Positions 20,845 to 30,557 of a stretch of 64,000 bases of DNA are shown piece by piece. Positions within the stretch are counted from its first letter, which is position 1. Every line of letters starts with the position of its first letter. The notes beneath the pieces were generated by a model. It ran no database searches. It worked only from the letters and a program-made list of their open reading frames with translations, and was not told the origin of the DNA. Source of the stretch: Bacteroidota bacterium. Lineage in GTDB: Bacteria > Bacteroidota > Ignavibacteria > UBA10030 > SZUA-254. The position numbers and the translations under genes were made by a program. The stretch spans positions 1-64,000 of the forward strand of contig JAGVIE010000033.1 in assembly GCA_020056225.1 (NCBI GenBank). Reading direction: 5' to 3'.

Positions 20845-21987
20845 ATGAATTTCGATTTTACAGAAACTCAATTAATGATTCAGGAAACTGCAAGGAAGTT
20901 TGCTGAGGACGAACTCGCACCAACAGCGGCTGAACGGGATGAAAAAGAAGAATTTCCATACGAAGGTGTGAAGAAACTCGGTGAGCTTGGGTTTATGGGG
21001 ATGATGGTCCCTGAACAGTATGGAGGCGCCGGGCTTGACACTATTAGCTACGTCCTTGCGATGGAAGAGATATCGAAGGTCGATGCTTCATGCGGTGTCA
21101 TCATGTCTGTCAATAATTCATTAGTTTGCTACGGCTTGAATGAGTGGGGAACTGAGGAACAAAAACAAAAATTCCTCGTGCCTCTTGCGGCTGGAAAAAT
21201 GCTCGGAGCCTTCGCGCTATCGGAACCTGAAGCCGGCAGCGACGCATCGAATCAAAAAACAATTGCAGAGCGTTCAGGTAATGAGTATATCATCAACGGA
21301 ACAAAGAATTTCATCACGAACGGCGCAAACGCCGATGTGATTTTAGTAATAGCGACAACCGATAAAACAAAAGGTTCTCATGGCATAAGTACATTTATAG
21401 TCGAGAAAGGATCATCAGGTTTCTCGATAGCCAAAAAGGAGAAGAAACTTGGAATACGGAGTTCCGATACTGTTTCTCTTTCTTTTCAGGATTGCCGCGT
21501 ACCGGCGAGTAACAGGATCGGCGAAGAAGGATTCGGATTCAAATTTGCTATGAAGACACTCGACGGCGGCAGGATTGGAATTGCATCACAGGCACTCGGC
21601 ATTGCTCAGGCGTCGCTATCGGCATCTATCCAATACGCAAAGCAACGAAAAGCTTTTGGTAAACCGATTTCAGACTTTCAAGCGATTCAATTTATGATTG
21701 CAGATATGGCTACGAAAATTGATGCCGCACGGTTAATGACTCTAAAAGCTGCAGCATTGAAGGATACCAATAAACCTTTCGGACAGATGTCGGCAATGGC
21801 AAAACTGTATGCCTCTAAAGTAGCAGTCGATGCAGCGTTAGATGCAATTCAGATCCATGGCGGTTATGGTTATATCAAAGAATATAATGTTGAGCGTTAT
21901 CTTCGGGATGCAAAGATCACTGAAATTTATGAGGGTACATCTGAAGTTCAGCGGATTGTAATTTCACGAGGATTATTAAAAGACTAA
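20845..21987 (+). CDS. Acyl-CoA dehydrogenase
   Basis: 380 aa; FALSEPEAGSDASNQKT, KKEKKLGIRSSDT, QIHGGYGYIKEYNVERYLRDAKITEIYEGTSEVQRI. Confidence 0.95.
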   Translation: MNFDFTETQLMIQETARKFAEDELAPTAAERDEKEEFPYEGVKKLGELGFMGMMVPEQYGGAGLDTISYVLAMEEISKVDASCGVIMSVNNSLVCYGLNEWGTEEQKQKFLVPLAAGKMLGAFALSEPEAGSDASNQKTIAERSGNEYIINGTKNFITNGANADVILVIATTDKTKGSHGISTFIVEKGSSGFSIAKKEKKLGIRSSDTVSLSFQDCRVPASNRIGEEGFGFKFAMKTLDGGRIGIASQALGIAQASLSASIQYAKQRKAFGKPISDFQAIQFMIADMATKIDAARLMTLKAAALKDTNKPFGQMSAMAKLYASKVAVDAALDAIQIHGGYGYIKEYNVERYLRDAKITEIYEGTSEVQRIVISRGLLKD

Positions 21988-22046
21988 ATAATTCATAAAA
22001 GAAATCATACAAAATATTCAATTAACATTTTATTGGAGAAAGCTAT

Positions 22047-22580
22047 ATGAAAAATATCTTATTCGCATTGATCGTGTTGATACTCGTGAGTAATTTTGCC
22101 TATGCGCAATTTGAAAAAGGAAATAGTTACCTCGGTCCGAGTGTTGGTTTTTATTTTCATGGATCCACACCCATTCTTGGCGCAAATTATGAGTATGCCT
22201 TGAAAACAAACGTTGGGGATGGAATTCTTGGCATCGGTGGTGTTATGAGGTATTGGAGCTGGAGTGAAGATATCGGCAACGATTGGGGATGGAGTTATAA
22301 CGATATCATGTTAGGTTTTCAAGCAAATTATCACTTTGTAGTCGGTGATAAGAAGTTTGATCCTTGGGCTGGAATGATATTGGCTTATGATATTGGATCG
22401 GTAAAATATAAAGGACCTTCAGGTGACCATTGGGCAGAGCCGAGCTGGGGTGGCTTCTTCTTGGGTGTTAATGGAGGTGCACGCTATTGGTTCTCAAATT
22501 CAGTTGCTGGGGTTGTAAGGTTAAACTTAGGTTCGTTGAGCTATTCTGCAATAGATTTTGGAGTTGATTTTACGCTATAG
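22047..22580 (+). CDS. Putative outer-membrane beta-barrel protein
   Basis: 177 aa; signal peptide (MKNILFALIVLILVSNFAYAQ), glycine/aromatic-rich alternating pattern. Confidence 0.6.
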   Translation: MKNILFALIVLILVSNFAYAQFEKGNSYLGPSVGFYFHGSTPILGANYEYALKTNVGDGILGIGGVMRYWSWSEDIGNDWGWSYNDIMLGFQANYHFVVGDKKFDPWAGMILAYDIGSVKYKGPSGDHWAEPSWGGFFLGVNGGARYWFSNSVAGVVRLNLGSLSYSAIDFGVDFTL

Positions 22581-22608
22581 GAAATTGATTTACTTAGATT
22601 TTAATTTG

Positions 22609-22648
22609 AAACCCTCAGATTTTATATAAATTTGAGGGTTTTCTTTTT
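22609..22648 (+). terminator. Rho-independent terminator
   Basis: AACCCTCAgattttatataaattTGAGGGTTTTCTTTTTT. Confidence 0.7.
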
Positions 22649-22691
22649 TCTTAGGTATACTCACGATGAATACATACATATAAAAACACTT

Positions 22692-22748
22692 ACATCCTAG
22701 CGACCTTGATTTATCGTGTTTTTCGCTAAAAATCAAGACTTAGGATGT
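22692..22748. other. Long interrupted hairpin upstream of the first duplicated OMP gene
   Basis: Nested arms ACATCCTA (22692-22699)/TAGGATGT (22741-22748) and CTTGATTT (22705-22712)/AAATCAAG (22730-22737). Confidence 0.65.
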
Positions 22749-22776
22749 CGACTTCAAGATGAATACTAAAAAGTAC

Positions 22777-22805
22777 TTGACAAATTGTTTTTTTTTTGGT
22801 ATAAT
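22777..22805 (+). promoter_or_regulatory. Consensus promoter TTGACA-N17-TATAAT with a T10 tract inside the spacer
   Basis: TTGACA 22777-22782; spacer AATTG-T10-GG; TATAAT 22800-22805. Confidence 0.75.
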
Positions 22806-22874
22806 TTACCCGATTAAAGTAATAGATAAATATTCTATAATTCACAAAATATCAAAACAATTTCAAGAGGTCTT

Positions 22875-23519
22875 ATGAAAAGACAATTAATATTTTGCGT
22901 TATCGTTGCATTAACATTGTTTGTATCCCAAGTGACACTTGCGCAAGACAATCCAATTAATCTTGGCGCACGACTCGGGTTGAACTTTGGAGATGCTTCA
23001 TTTGACCCAGATTTACCTTCTGGCGTTACAACAAGTATGAGAACAGGTTTTGCTTTTGGCGCATATGGTGAAATTGGAGTTGCCGAAAACTTTTTTATAG
23101 CAGGTGAATTTCTATACTTGCAAAGTGGATTGGTAAGTAAAGAGGATGCTGAAGAAGCAACATGGAAAGTGGATTATTTCGCAATTCCCATTTCCGCAAA
23201 ATACAAATTTGCAATTGAAAATAGCACTATAAAACCGTATGTTTTCGCGGGCCCTACACTCGGCTTCAATCTTAGTGCTAAAGTATCAGATGGGACCGAA
23301 GTTGATATTAAGGATAATATCGAATCGATAAATTTTGCTCTACATTTTGGTGCAGGTGCTGAGTTTGAAGTAACTCCTGGTACTAATCTATTTTTCGATG
23401 CTAGTTATGGACTAGGATTGAGCGACATTTATAAAGAATCCGAAGGAGTGACCGATAATCAGAAAATAAATTCTCGGGATATTGGTATTAAAGCTGGTGT
23501 GAGCTTTAAGATTAACTAA
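22875..23519 (+). CDS. Outer-membrane beta-barrel protein (porin family), copy 1 of a tandem pair
   Basis: 214 aa; signal peptide MKRQLIFCVIVALTLFVSQVTLAQ; near-identical N-terminus to the next gene. Confidence 0.8.
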   Translation: MKRQLIFCVIVALTLFVSQVTLAQDNPINLGARLGLNFGDASFDPDLPSGVTTSMRTGFAFGAYGEIGVAENFFIAGEFLYLQSGLVSKEDAEEATWKVDYFAIPISAKYKFAIENSTIKPYVFAGPTLGFNLSAKVSDGTEVDIKDNIESINFALHFGAGAEFEVTPGTNLFFDASYGLGLSDIYKESEGVTDNQKINSRDIGIKAGVSFKIN

Positions 23520-23540
23520 GTAGCAATAATAATATTGGTT

Positions 23541-23570
23541 AAAAAGGAAGCCCGTTGGGCTTCCTTTTTT
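23541..23570 (+). terminator. Rho-independent terminator
   Basis: AAAAAGGAAGCCCGTTGGGCTTCCTTTTTT. Confidence 0.9.
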
Positions 23571-23629
23571 ATTTTAAGGAATGATTGTTTATTTTTCCAA
23601 TCATCTTAACGAAAATCAAAATAAAGTAC

Positions 23630-23658
23630 TTGACAAATTACTTTTTTTTTGGTATTAT
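23630..23658 (+). promoter_or_regulatory. Promoter TTGACA-N17-TATTAT with a T9 tract inside the spacer (copy 2)
   Basis: TTGACA 23630-23635; spacer AATTAC-T9-GG; TATTAT 23653-23658. Confidence 0.7.
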
Positions 23659-23727
23659 TTACCCGATTAAAGTCATAGAATAATATTCTATAATTCACAA
23701 AATATCAAAACAATTTCGAGAGGTCTT

Positions 23728-24381
23728 ATGAAAAAACAATTAATATTTTGCGTTATCGTTGCATTAACATTGTTTGTATCTCAAGTGACACTTGCGCAAG
23801 ACAATCCAATTAATCTCGGCGCACGACTCGGATTGAATTTGGGAGATGTATCGTTTGATCCGGATTTACCATCTGAGGTTACAAGCAGTATGCGAACCGG
23901 TTTTGCTTTTGGCGCATATGGGGAGATCGGGGTCGCCGAAAACCTTTTTATTACTGGTGAATTTTTATATTTACAATCGGGAACTGTACTTAAAGAGGGG
24001 AGTGAGGAAATAACATTTAAAGCTGATTATTTGTCAATTCCCATTTCTGCAAAGTACAAATTTGCAATCGAAAATAGCACAGTAAAACCATTTGTTTTTG
24101 GCGGACCTACCATTGGCTTTAATGCTAAAGCTGAATATGAAAGTGGTTCAAGCACAGAGGATGTTGGCAAAAATACAGAATCGATAAATTTTGGTATACA
24201 TTTTGGAGCAGGCGTTGAGTTTGAAGTATCTCCTGGAACTAATTTATTTTTCGATGCTGGTTATGGACTAGGATTGAGTAATGGTTATAAACATACTGAT
24301 GATTCGATATTTGGTTCGAATCAGAAAATATACTCCCGAGATATTGGTATTAAAGCTGGTGTAATCTTTAAGATTAACTAA
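23728..24381 (+). CDS. Outer-membrane beta-barrel protein (porin family), copy 2 of a tandem pair
   Basis: 217 aa; paralog of 22875-23519, with conserved upstream region and terminator. Confidence 0.8.
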   Translation: MKKQLIFCVIVALTLFVSQVTLAQDNPINLGARLGLNLGDVSFDPDLPSEVTSSMRTGFAFGAYGEIGVAENLFITGEFLYLQSGTVLKEGSEEITFKADYLSIPISAKYKFAIENSTVKPFVFGGPTIGFNAKAEYESGSSTEDVGKNTESINFGIHFGAGVEFEVSPGTNLFFDAGYGLGLSNGYKHTDDSIFGSNQKIYSRDIGIKAGVIFKIN

Positions 24382-24403
24382 ACATCAATAATACTATTGG
24401 TTC

Positions 24404-24433
24404 AAAAGGAAGCCCGCTGGGCTTCCTTTTTTT
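24404..24433 (+). terminator. Rho-independent terminator
   Basis: AAAAGGAAGCCCGCTGGGCTTCCTTTTTTT, paralogous to the 23541 terminator. Confidence 0.9.
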
Positions 24434-24501
24434 GTTGATAGCAAGCTGAAATATTTGTACATTTCAATGGAATTTTCAATCAACCAGTTTTTTTTATCGG
24501 A

Positions 24502-27500
24502 ATGCCACTACATCATTACTCAACAGGTTTACCAAAACTCGATCATTTTATAGGAGAATTGCAACCCGGCGATTCTCTTCTGTTGTTTGTTCCCCGATTG
24601 CATCATAGCACGGCGGTTATTGAGCAGGCAATTAATCATGCCATCATATCTAAAACTCCTATAGTCTATCTTTCGGTTGATGATTCGCATCTGGAATCGC
24701 TAAGTAATGCTCAAAAATTAAAGTATAGAAAATTCACAGAAAAAGATGGAAATCCTATTTCACTGCTTCGAAGCGTTAAACGCTATGCTTCCGCGAATGT
24801 AAAGAACTCATACGTCATAATCGATGATCTTACGAAATGGATAGGAATTCTTGGAAATCAGGCAAGGGTTGCCGAATTATTCTCGTTTTTAGTCGCTTCA
24901 GTTCAGAAAGGGAAATGTTTTCTAATTGCTTCCGCCTTACGTTCTGTTTTTGGGAAATCAACACTCATAATGCTTAAAGACGAAGCAACGATCTGCCTGG
25001 ATTTAATCATTCATCAAAATCAGACCTACTGCATACCGCTGACATCAAAAGGTAAATTTATTCTTCAGGGTATTCTGCCATTCCGGTTCGAATTAGATCA
25101 ACTTGCCAAACCACTTTCAAAGGTTTCAGAATCTTCAGTATCATCTTTACCGGAATTATCCGAAAAAGAATCTAAACAGATTGAGTCCCTCTTAGCATCT
25201 TTCGATGATAAGTACGAAAAGATGTTCCAAGGTGCCGGTGAAGCCATGATGATATTTGATATCGCAGGAGATTATCGTGAACTAAATAATGCGGCTGCGG
25301 TTTTGCTTGGTTATTCTGCCGATGAACTTAAGATGATAAGTCCCGTGACAATTATTTCGCCGAATCAACGCTTTAAGTTCTTCCGATTCATCAGTGAATT
25401 GAAGAGGCGAAAAAGAGGTTCGATTGTTCTCGATATCAAGACGAAAGATCGTAAATCTATCGCAATTGAATTTCGTGCATCGAATATTGGGGGCGGATTT
25501 TATTTCGGAACCATGAAAGATGTGTCAGAAACAAAAAGATCAGAGAAGATACAACGACAGAAGGAAGCCGAATACAAGTTGCTTCTTGAGACTATACCGC
25601 AAAATATTGCAGTAATTCACGAGAACAACATATTGTTTGTAAATCCAGCATTCATTAGGTCGTTCGGTTATGAAGCGGGTTACGATTTAAGCAAGATAAA
25701 GCCCAAACAGTTATTCACACAGGAGTCGTATCGGCGGTATCAGAAATTTATTAAGGAGAAATCAACCGGCGCTGAATTAACTATCATCGAGCTTCGATGT
25801 GTGCGCAAAGATGGAACTGAATTTGAAACTCAGGTTACGATTTCGGCAATACCATATCGCGGCAAAACTTGTCTGCAGGTTACGATCATGGATATTACAG
25901 CAACAAAAATCATGATCGACAGATTGACATCTTCTGAGAAGCAATTTAAAATGCTGATAGATAATGCTGTCAGTCCGGTTTCGCTGATTCGGGATGGAGT
26001 ATTCGTTTATGTGAATCGAGCTTTAAGTGAGATGTTCGGTTATGAGTCGAATGAAAAAATTCTTAATAAAGAAATTACCGCGACTGTTGCAGAGGAAGAT
26101 CGTGAACGCATCTCAGAATCGCTGAAGAAACATGTATCGAAAGGGTCCAAACAAACTGTAATCAATTACGACGGTATTAGATCTGACGGAAAAGATCTCT
26201 TCTGTGAATTAGTTATACTAACGGCAGATGGAAATAAGAGCGGGGAATTATTGGGTTTCTTCCGGGACAAAACAGAGGATCGCAGGCTAACCGGAGAATT
26301 GCAACAGCGGTATGATGAAATGAAACTACTCGAGATAGTCATGCCGGTATTCTCAGGAACATTCGATGTCCATAAACTACTCAGCACGGTTCTTAATAAA
26401 TTAACCGATACATTATCGTGGGGAATCGGAGGAATATATCTCGCGGATGAAAAGACAAAAGAGTTGCAACTTAAGAATCAGAAAAATTATCCCGATGTAT
26501 TGAATAAAAAATTATCTTCATTAAGTCACGAAGAAGGTATCGGAGGTTTCATCTCGAAAACTCTGTCTCCTCAACATTTTAGAATAGAAAAATTTCCAAG
26601 TTACCTTCCGTTCAGATCGCTCTTCAAAGAAGCGGGTATTACGCAAGTCGGTTTCATTCCTTTAGTCTCGCACGAAAAATTGGTTGGCATCATACTTCTC
26701 GCTACCAAACATAGCGATGCGAAAGTAAAATATTCGCACGAATTATTTGCGATCATCGGTGAGAATTTAGGTAATGCCGTAACAAATGCTAAAGCGTTCC
26801 GCCAGATTGCCGAATCTGAAAATAATAAGCGTGCATTAATCGAAACAAGTCCGGTTATATTGTATCAGTCAACGCCGGCAGGCGCATTCATATCTGTTAA
26901 TTCATCTATCGAGAAAATAGTCGGTTACTCGTCGAAAGATTTTTTAAAAAACGGCAGTCTGTGGCTGAAACTCATCCACCCGGATGACAAAAAAATATTT
27001 TTAGAGAGAATAGCCAATCTTCAACAGCATTCCCTTCAAACTACTGATGAATACCGTTGCCTGCCAAAGGGAAAAGCATCGTACCGATGGGTGCGTGATT
27101 CCTTAACTTCGTTGAAAGATCAGGAGGGCACGGTTCAGTCCGTCCTGGGTACAATAATCGATATAACGGATGAGAAATTACTGCTTGATTCTCTTCAATC
27201 GGAAAATGTGTTTAAAACCAATCTTCTCTCCAGTATAAATGAAGGTATCGTCGTATTCGATCGTAATATGAGATGTTTGAAATGGAATTCTACGATGGAA
27301 ACGATTACGGGAATGTCGGTGGAGAATGCTGTAGGGAAAACTGCATCCGAAGTTTTGCCGTTTTATGCGGAACACAACATGGATAATCTGTTGAGGCACG
27401 CCTTAGATGGCAAGATGGTAAACTCCGATGATATTCCATACACTATTAGTGATACCAAACTGCAAGGTTACATCAGCGGAAGATATTATCCTCTTCGAAT

Positions 27501-30500
27501 GGAAGATGGTCAGATTGATGGAGTGGTAGGAATATTCTCGGACATCAGTCAGCGAAAGAATGCCGAAAATGAAATTCGTGAGTTCGAGCATATTCTTAGC
27601 AACGTGATTGATACGATGGGAGATATTCTAATCCTCACCGACCTTCGCGGGAAAGTACTGCAAGTGAACAAAGCGTTTTTGCAGATTCTCGGCTATCCGA
27701 GAAAAAATGTCACCGGGTGCGAATTTCCATATCCATGGCAATTAGATGAGGAGATGGGAAGATTCGTTTTGTGGATTTCCACACTCCGTGAGCATAACTG
27801 GCTGCACGATTTCGATATGACGATGCGCGCACAGGATGGACATTTAATACCCGTAAGTTTGAGTACGACACTTTTGCGGAACCAGCTTGGTGAACCGATA
27901 GCAATGCTTAATATCGCCCGTGATATCACTGAGCGCAAACGACTCATGAAAACGCTCGAGAGCCGGAACAAACAGATCGAAATGATTAACCGCATTGTAA
28001 CGATTGCAAACCAGACGCTCGATTTCCGTGAGGTGTTTGAAGTCCTTGTGAAAGAGATAAATAAAATTGTTCCGAGTCAGGATATTAATGTTGGTTTATT
28101 GACTACAGATGGTACGGGATTGTTGGTTTATGCCAATAAAGGCAGTCGCTCATTATATGAAGGTAAGATTGTCGATCTTGCGCAAACAATTTCGAAACAT
28201 TCTATCAAATCGGGGAAACCTGTCATCGTTTCCGATTATCTTACTGAAAGTAATTACGCAGAACTGCTCACGAATAAGGAAGGGATACGATCACAAATAT
28301 CTCTGCCCATAACATTGAAAGGGAAAATATTCGGAACGCTGAATATCGGTTGTAAAGAACCGCATATGTTTTCGGACGAGCATACTGCAATTCTACTACC
28401 TATTGCACAGCAAATCGGAGCTGTAATAGATAGAGTCCGGTTGTTCAATCAAGTCTCCGAAGATTCGGTTTACATACATAATTTGTTAGATTCAATCGAC
28501 AGTGTTGTTTATACAATGGACAGGGATAATCGAATTCGTGAGGTGAACAAAGCATGGTATGTCTTCATGCAAGAATTTGGTGTAAAGAACTATGAAGATT
28601 ATCACGGTAGATATCTTTATGATGTTTTACCCAGTGAACCACTCAAAGTAACATTTCAAAAAGTTATCGATCCTCTACTCGGTGGCTCGATCCGTATCTT
28701 CTCTCAGCAGTTTGTTCATGAAACAGGAGCAAAGAAAAAAATATACCAATTGACGATCAATCCGATGGTGATTGACCGGAAGATTACGGGGCTTGTATTT
28801 ACGCATACCGACATCACTGCACTGAAAAGGACCGAGGCAGATCTTAAAAAGAGCAACGAGCAATTACTTGCACTCAATGAAATTTCCGCGCTTATCAGTT
28901 CCTCGCGCGACATAAGCAAAATGCTGCAATCGGCTGTGTCACTACTAAAAAAGATAATCGAACCTACTGCGGTTATTGTTTATCTGCAGGAGATAGGCAG
29001 TACAGATCTCGTACTTGCTTATCAGCTCGGTTTTGATCCTGTGGAGTTTTCTTCTATCCTCAGACTGAAGCAAACAGGCTCGATGACCGGTGAAGTTGTA
29101 GAACTAAAGAGATCTATGTTTATCCAGGAGAAGGCTTATCTGGATGAACGGATCATGCAGGAAAATAGGGCTGTTCTTCGACATGCGAAGATTGAGGCAA
29201 TGGCGGTCATTCCGCTCGTTTCAAATGACAAAGTATTCGGTGCATTAGATATATTTTACAATTATGCTCATGAATTTACCGATCAGGAACAACAATTACT
29301 TGCTTTGGTTGGGAACCAGCTCGGCGCCGCAATTGAGAATGCCCAGCTTTATAACGAATTGAGTTCACAAATTGAACGACTGACCGTATTATATAGCCTG
29401 AGCGAGCAATTGACTTCAACATTGAATATCGATCAGATATTTGAGGCGGTTTACGAGCATGTAAAACGTGTACTGCCGTTCCAGAGTTTTATTATCGATT
29501 TGTATAACGAAAAACTGAAGACCAAAACTCCTGTATTTCATGTCGAAGCATTCAAAGGTGAGGAAGTATTTGTATCGAAAATGTCTCAACCTATTTTAAT
29601 AAGTCCTGGAAGTCCGCAAGAAAATGTTATTCTAACAAAACATACATTTCAGGCTAATGATAGGAAATCAATTTTTATCCCGATGCTATCAAAAGAGTCG
29701 TTGATAGGTATCATGTCGGTTGAAGCCAGTGAACAGGAGGTTTATACAGATACACAATTGAAGTTACTGGAGAGTGTCGCGAATCTTAGTGCAATTGCGC
29801 TTGAGAAAGGGAATTTGTATGAAGAGACGCTGCAAAAGTCGATTGAGATTCAGCGTCGCAATAAAGAGCTTGACGATTTCACATATGTTGTATCGCACGA
29901 CCTGAAAGAACCTCTTATTAGTGTTGAGGGATTTAGTCGTATATTGCAGATGGATTATAAGGAAATCATTCAAGCTGAAGGCAGGGAGTATCTTGATTCG
30001 ATTGTCGGCGCAACCACACGCATGAAGGGACTGATAGACGACTTGTTATTGCTCTCCCGTATCAGCAGACCATCGGAGTCGTTTAAAAATGTTTCAGTTA
30101 AAGATATCATACAAGAGATTCAGACAGACATGGAGTTCACCATTCGCCAGAAAGGTGTAAATTTCAAAGTCCCGGAAGATTTGCCTATATTATTCGGCAA
30201 CGAAACACAAATTAAAATAGTTTTCCGCAATCTCATCGGAAATGCCGTGAAATTTAACAATAAACCCGACCCCTTGGTTGAAGTCACATTTCAGAATGCC
30301 GAAAATAATTATTATCTTTTCACAATTAAAGATAACGGCATCGGCATCGATAAAGATTTTCATGATAAGATATTTGTGATATTCCAGAGATTACATCGGC
30401 GGGAAGAGTATGAAGGTACCGGCGCCGGACTGGCAATAGTCAAGAAGATTATCGAGTTGCATAAAGGAAAGATATGGGTTGAATCCGAGCTTGGTAAAGG

Positions 30501-30549
30501 CTCGAGTTTCTGCTTTACGCTTCCTAAACCTTATTCACAGGATTCATAA
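24502..30549 (+). CDS. Very large multi-PAS/GAF sensor histidine kinase with an N-terminal degenerate KaiC/RecA-like domain
   Basis: 2015 aa; N-terminal GLPKLDHFIGELQPGDSLLL...SYVIIDDLTKW; repeated PAS and GAF patterns; HisKA VVSHDLKEPLISVEGFSRIL; HATPase N-box/G-box (GNAVKFNNK, DNGIGIDKD, GTGAGLAIVKKI). Confidence 0.9.
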   Translation: MPLHHYSTGLPKLDHFIGELQPGDSLLLFVPRLHHSTAVIEQAINHAIISKTPIVYLSVDDSHLESLSNAQKLKYRKFTEKDGNPISLLRSVKRYASANVKNSYVIIDDLTKWIGILGNQARVAELFSFLVASVQKGKCFLIASALRSVFGKSTLIMLKDEATICLDLIIHQNQTYCIPLTSKGKFILQGILPFRFELDQLAKPLSKVSESSVSSLPELSEKESKQIESLLASFDDKYEKMFQGAGEAMMIFDIAGDYRELNNAAAVLLGYSADELKMISPVTIISPNQRFKFFRFISELKRRKRGSIVLDIKTKDRKSIAIEFRASNIGGGFYFGTMKDVSETKRSEKIQRQKEAEYKLLLETIPQNIAVIHENNILFVNPAFIRSFGYEAGYDLSKIKPKQLFTQESYRRYQKFIKEKSTGAELTIIELRCVRKDGTEFETQVTISAIPYRGKTCLQVTIMDITATKIMIDRLTSSEKQFKMLIDNAVSPVSLIRDGVFVYVNRALSEMFGYESNEKILNKEITATVAEEDRERISESLKKHVSKGSKQTVINYDGIRSDGKDLFCELVILTADGNKSGELLGFFRDKTEDRRLTGELQQRYDEMKLLEIVMPVFSGTFDVHKLLSTVLNKLTDTLSWGIGGIYLADEKTKELQLKNQKNYPDVLNKKLSSLSHEEGIGGFISKTLSPQHFRIEKFPSYLPFRSLFKEAGITQVGFIPLVSHEKLVGIILLATKHSDAKVKYSHELFAIIGENLGNAVTNAKAFRQIAESENNKRALIETSPVILYQSTPAGAFISVNSSIEKIVGYSSKDFLKNGSLWLKLIHPDDKKIFLERIANLQQHSLQTTDEYRCLPKGKASYRWVRDSLTSLKDQEGTVQSVLGTIIDITDEKLLLDSLQSENVFKTNLLSSINEGIVVFDRNMRCLKWNSTMETITGMSVENAVGKTASEVLPFYAEHNMDNLLRHALDGKMVNSDDIPYTISDTKLQGYISGRYYPLRMEDGQIDGVVGIFSDISQRKNAENEIREFEHILSNVIDTMGDILILTDLRGKVLQVNKAFLQILGYPRKNVTGCEFPYPWQLDEEMGRFVLWISTLREHNWLHDFDMTMRAQDGHLIPVSLSTTLLRNQLGEPIAMLNIARDITERKRLMKTLESRNKQIEMINRIVTIANQTLDFREVFEVLVKEINKIVPSQDINVGLLTTDGTGLLVYANKGSRSLYEGKIVDLAQTISKHSIKSGKPVIVSDYLTESNYAELLTNKEGIRSQISLPITLKGKIFGTLNIGCKEPHMFSDEHTAILLPIAQQIGAVIDRVRLFNQVSEDSVYIHNLLDSIDSVVYTMDRDNRIREVNKAWYVFMQEFGVKNYEDYHGRYLYDVLPSEPLKVTFQKVIDPLLGGSIRIFSQQFVHETGAKKKIYQLTINPMVIDRKITGLVFTHTDITALKRTEADLKKSNEQLLALNEISALISSSRDISKMLQSAVSLLKKIIEPTAVIVYLQEIGSTDLVLAYQLGFDPVEFSSILRLKQTGSMTGEVVELKRSMFIQEKAYLDERIMQENRAVLRHAKIEAMAVIPLVSNDKVFGALDIFYNYAHEFTDQEQQLLALVGNQLGAAIENAQLYNELSSQIERLTVLYSLSEQLTSTLNIDQIFEAVYEHVKRVLPFQSFIIDLYNEKLKTKTPVFHVEAFKGEEVFVSKMSQPILISPGSPQENVILTKHTFQANDRKSIFIPMLSKESLIGIMSVEASEQEVYTDTQLKLLESVANLSAIALEKGNLYEETLQKSIEIQRRNKELDDFTYVVSHDLKEPLISVEGFSRILQMDYKEIIQAEGREYLDSIVGATTRMKGLIDDLLLLSRISRPSESFKNVSVKDIIQEIQTDMEFTIRQKGVNFKVPEDLPILFGNETQIKIVFRNLIGNAVKFNNKPDPLVEVTFQNAENNYYLFTIKDNGIGIDKDFHDKIFVIFQRLHRREEYEGTGAGLAIVKKIIELHKGKIWVESELGKGSSFCFTLPKPYSQDS

Positions 30550-30557
30550 GGAGAAAT

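Noticed and set aside
23581-23604. ATGATTG-tttatttttc-CAATCAT hairpin before the second OMP
   Set aside because: The stem is only 7 bp with an AT-rich loop, it is not shared with the first copy, and it is within chance expectation.
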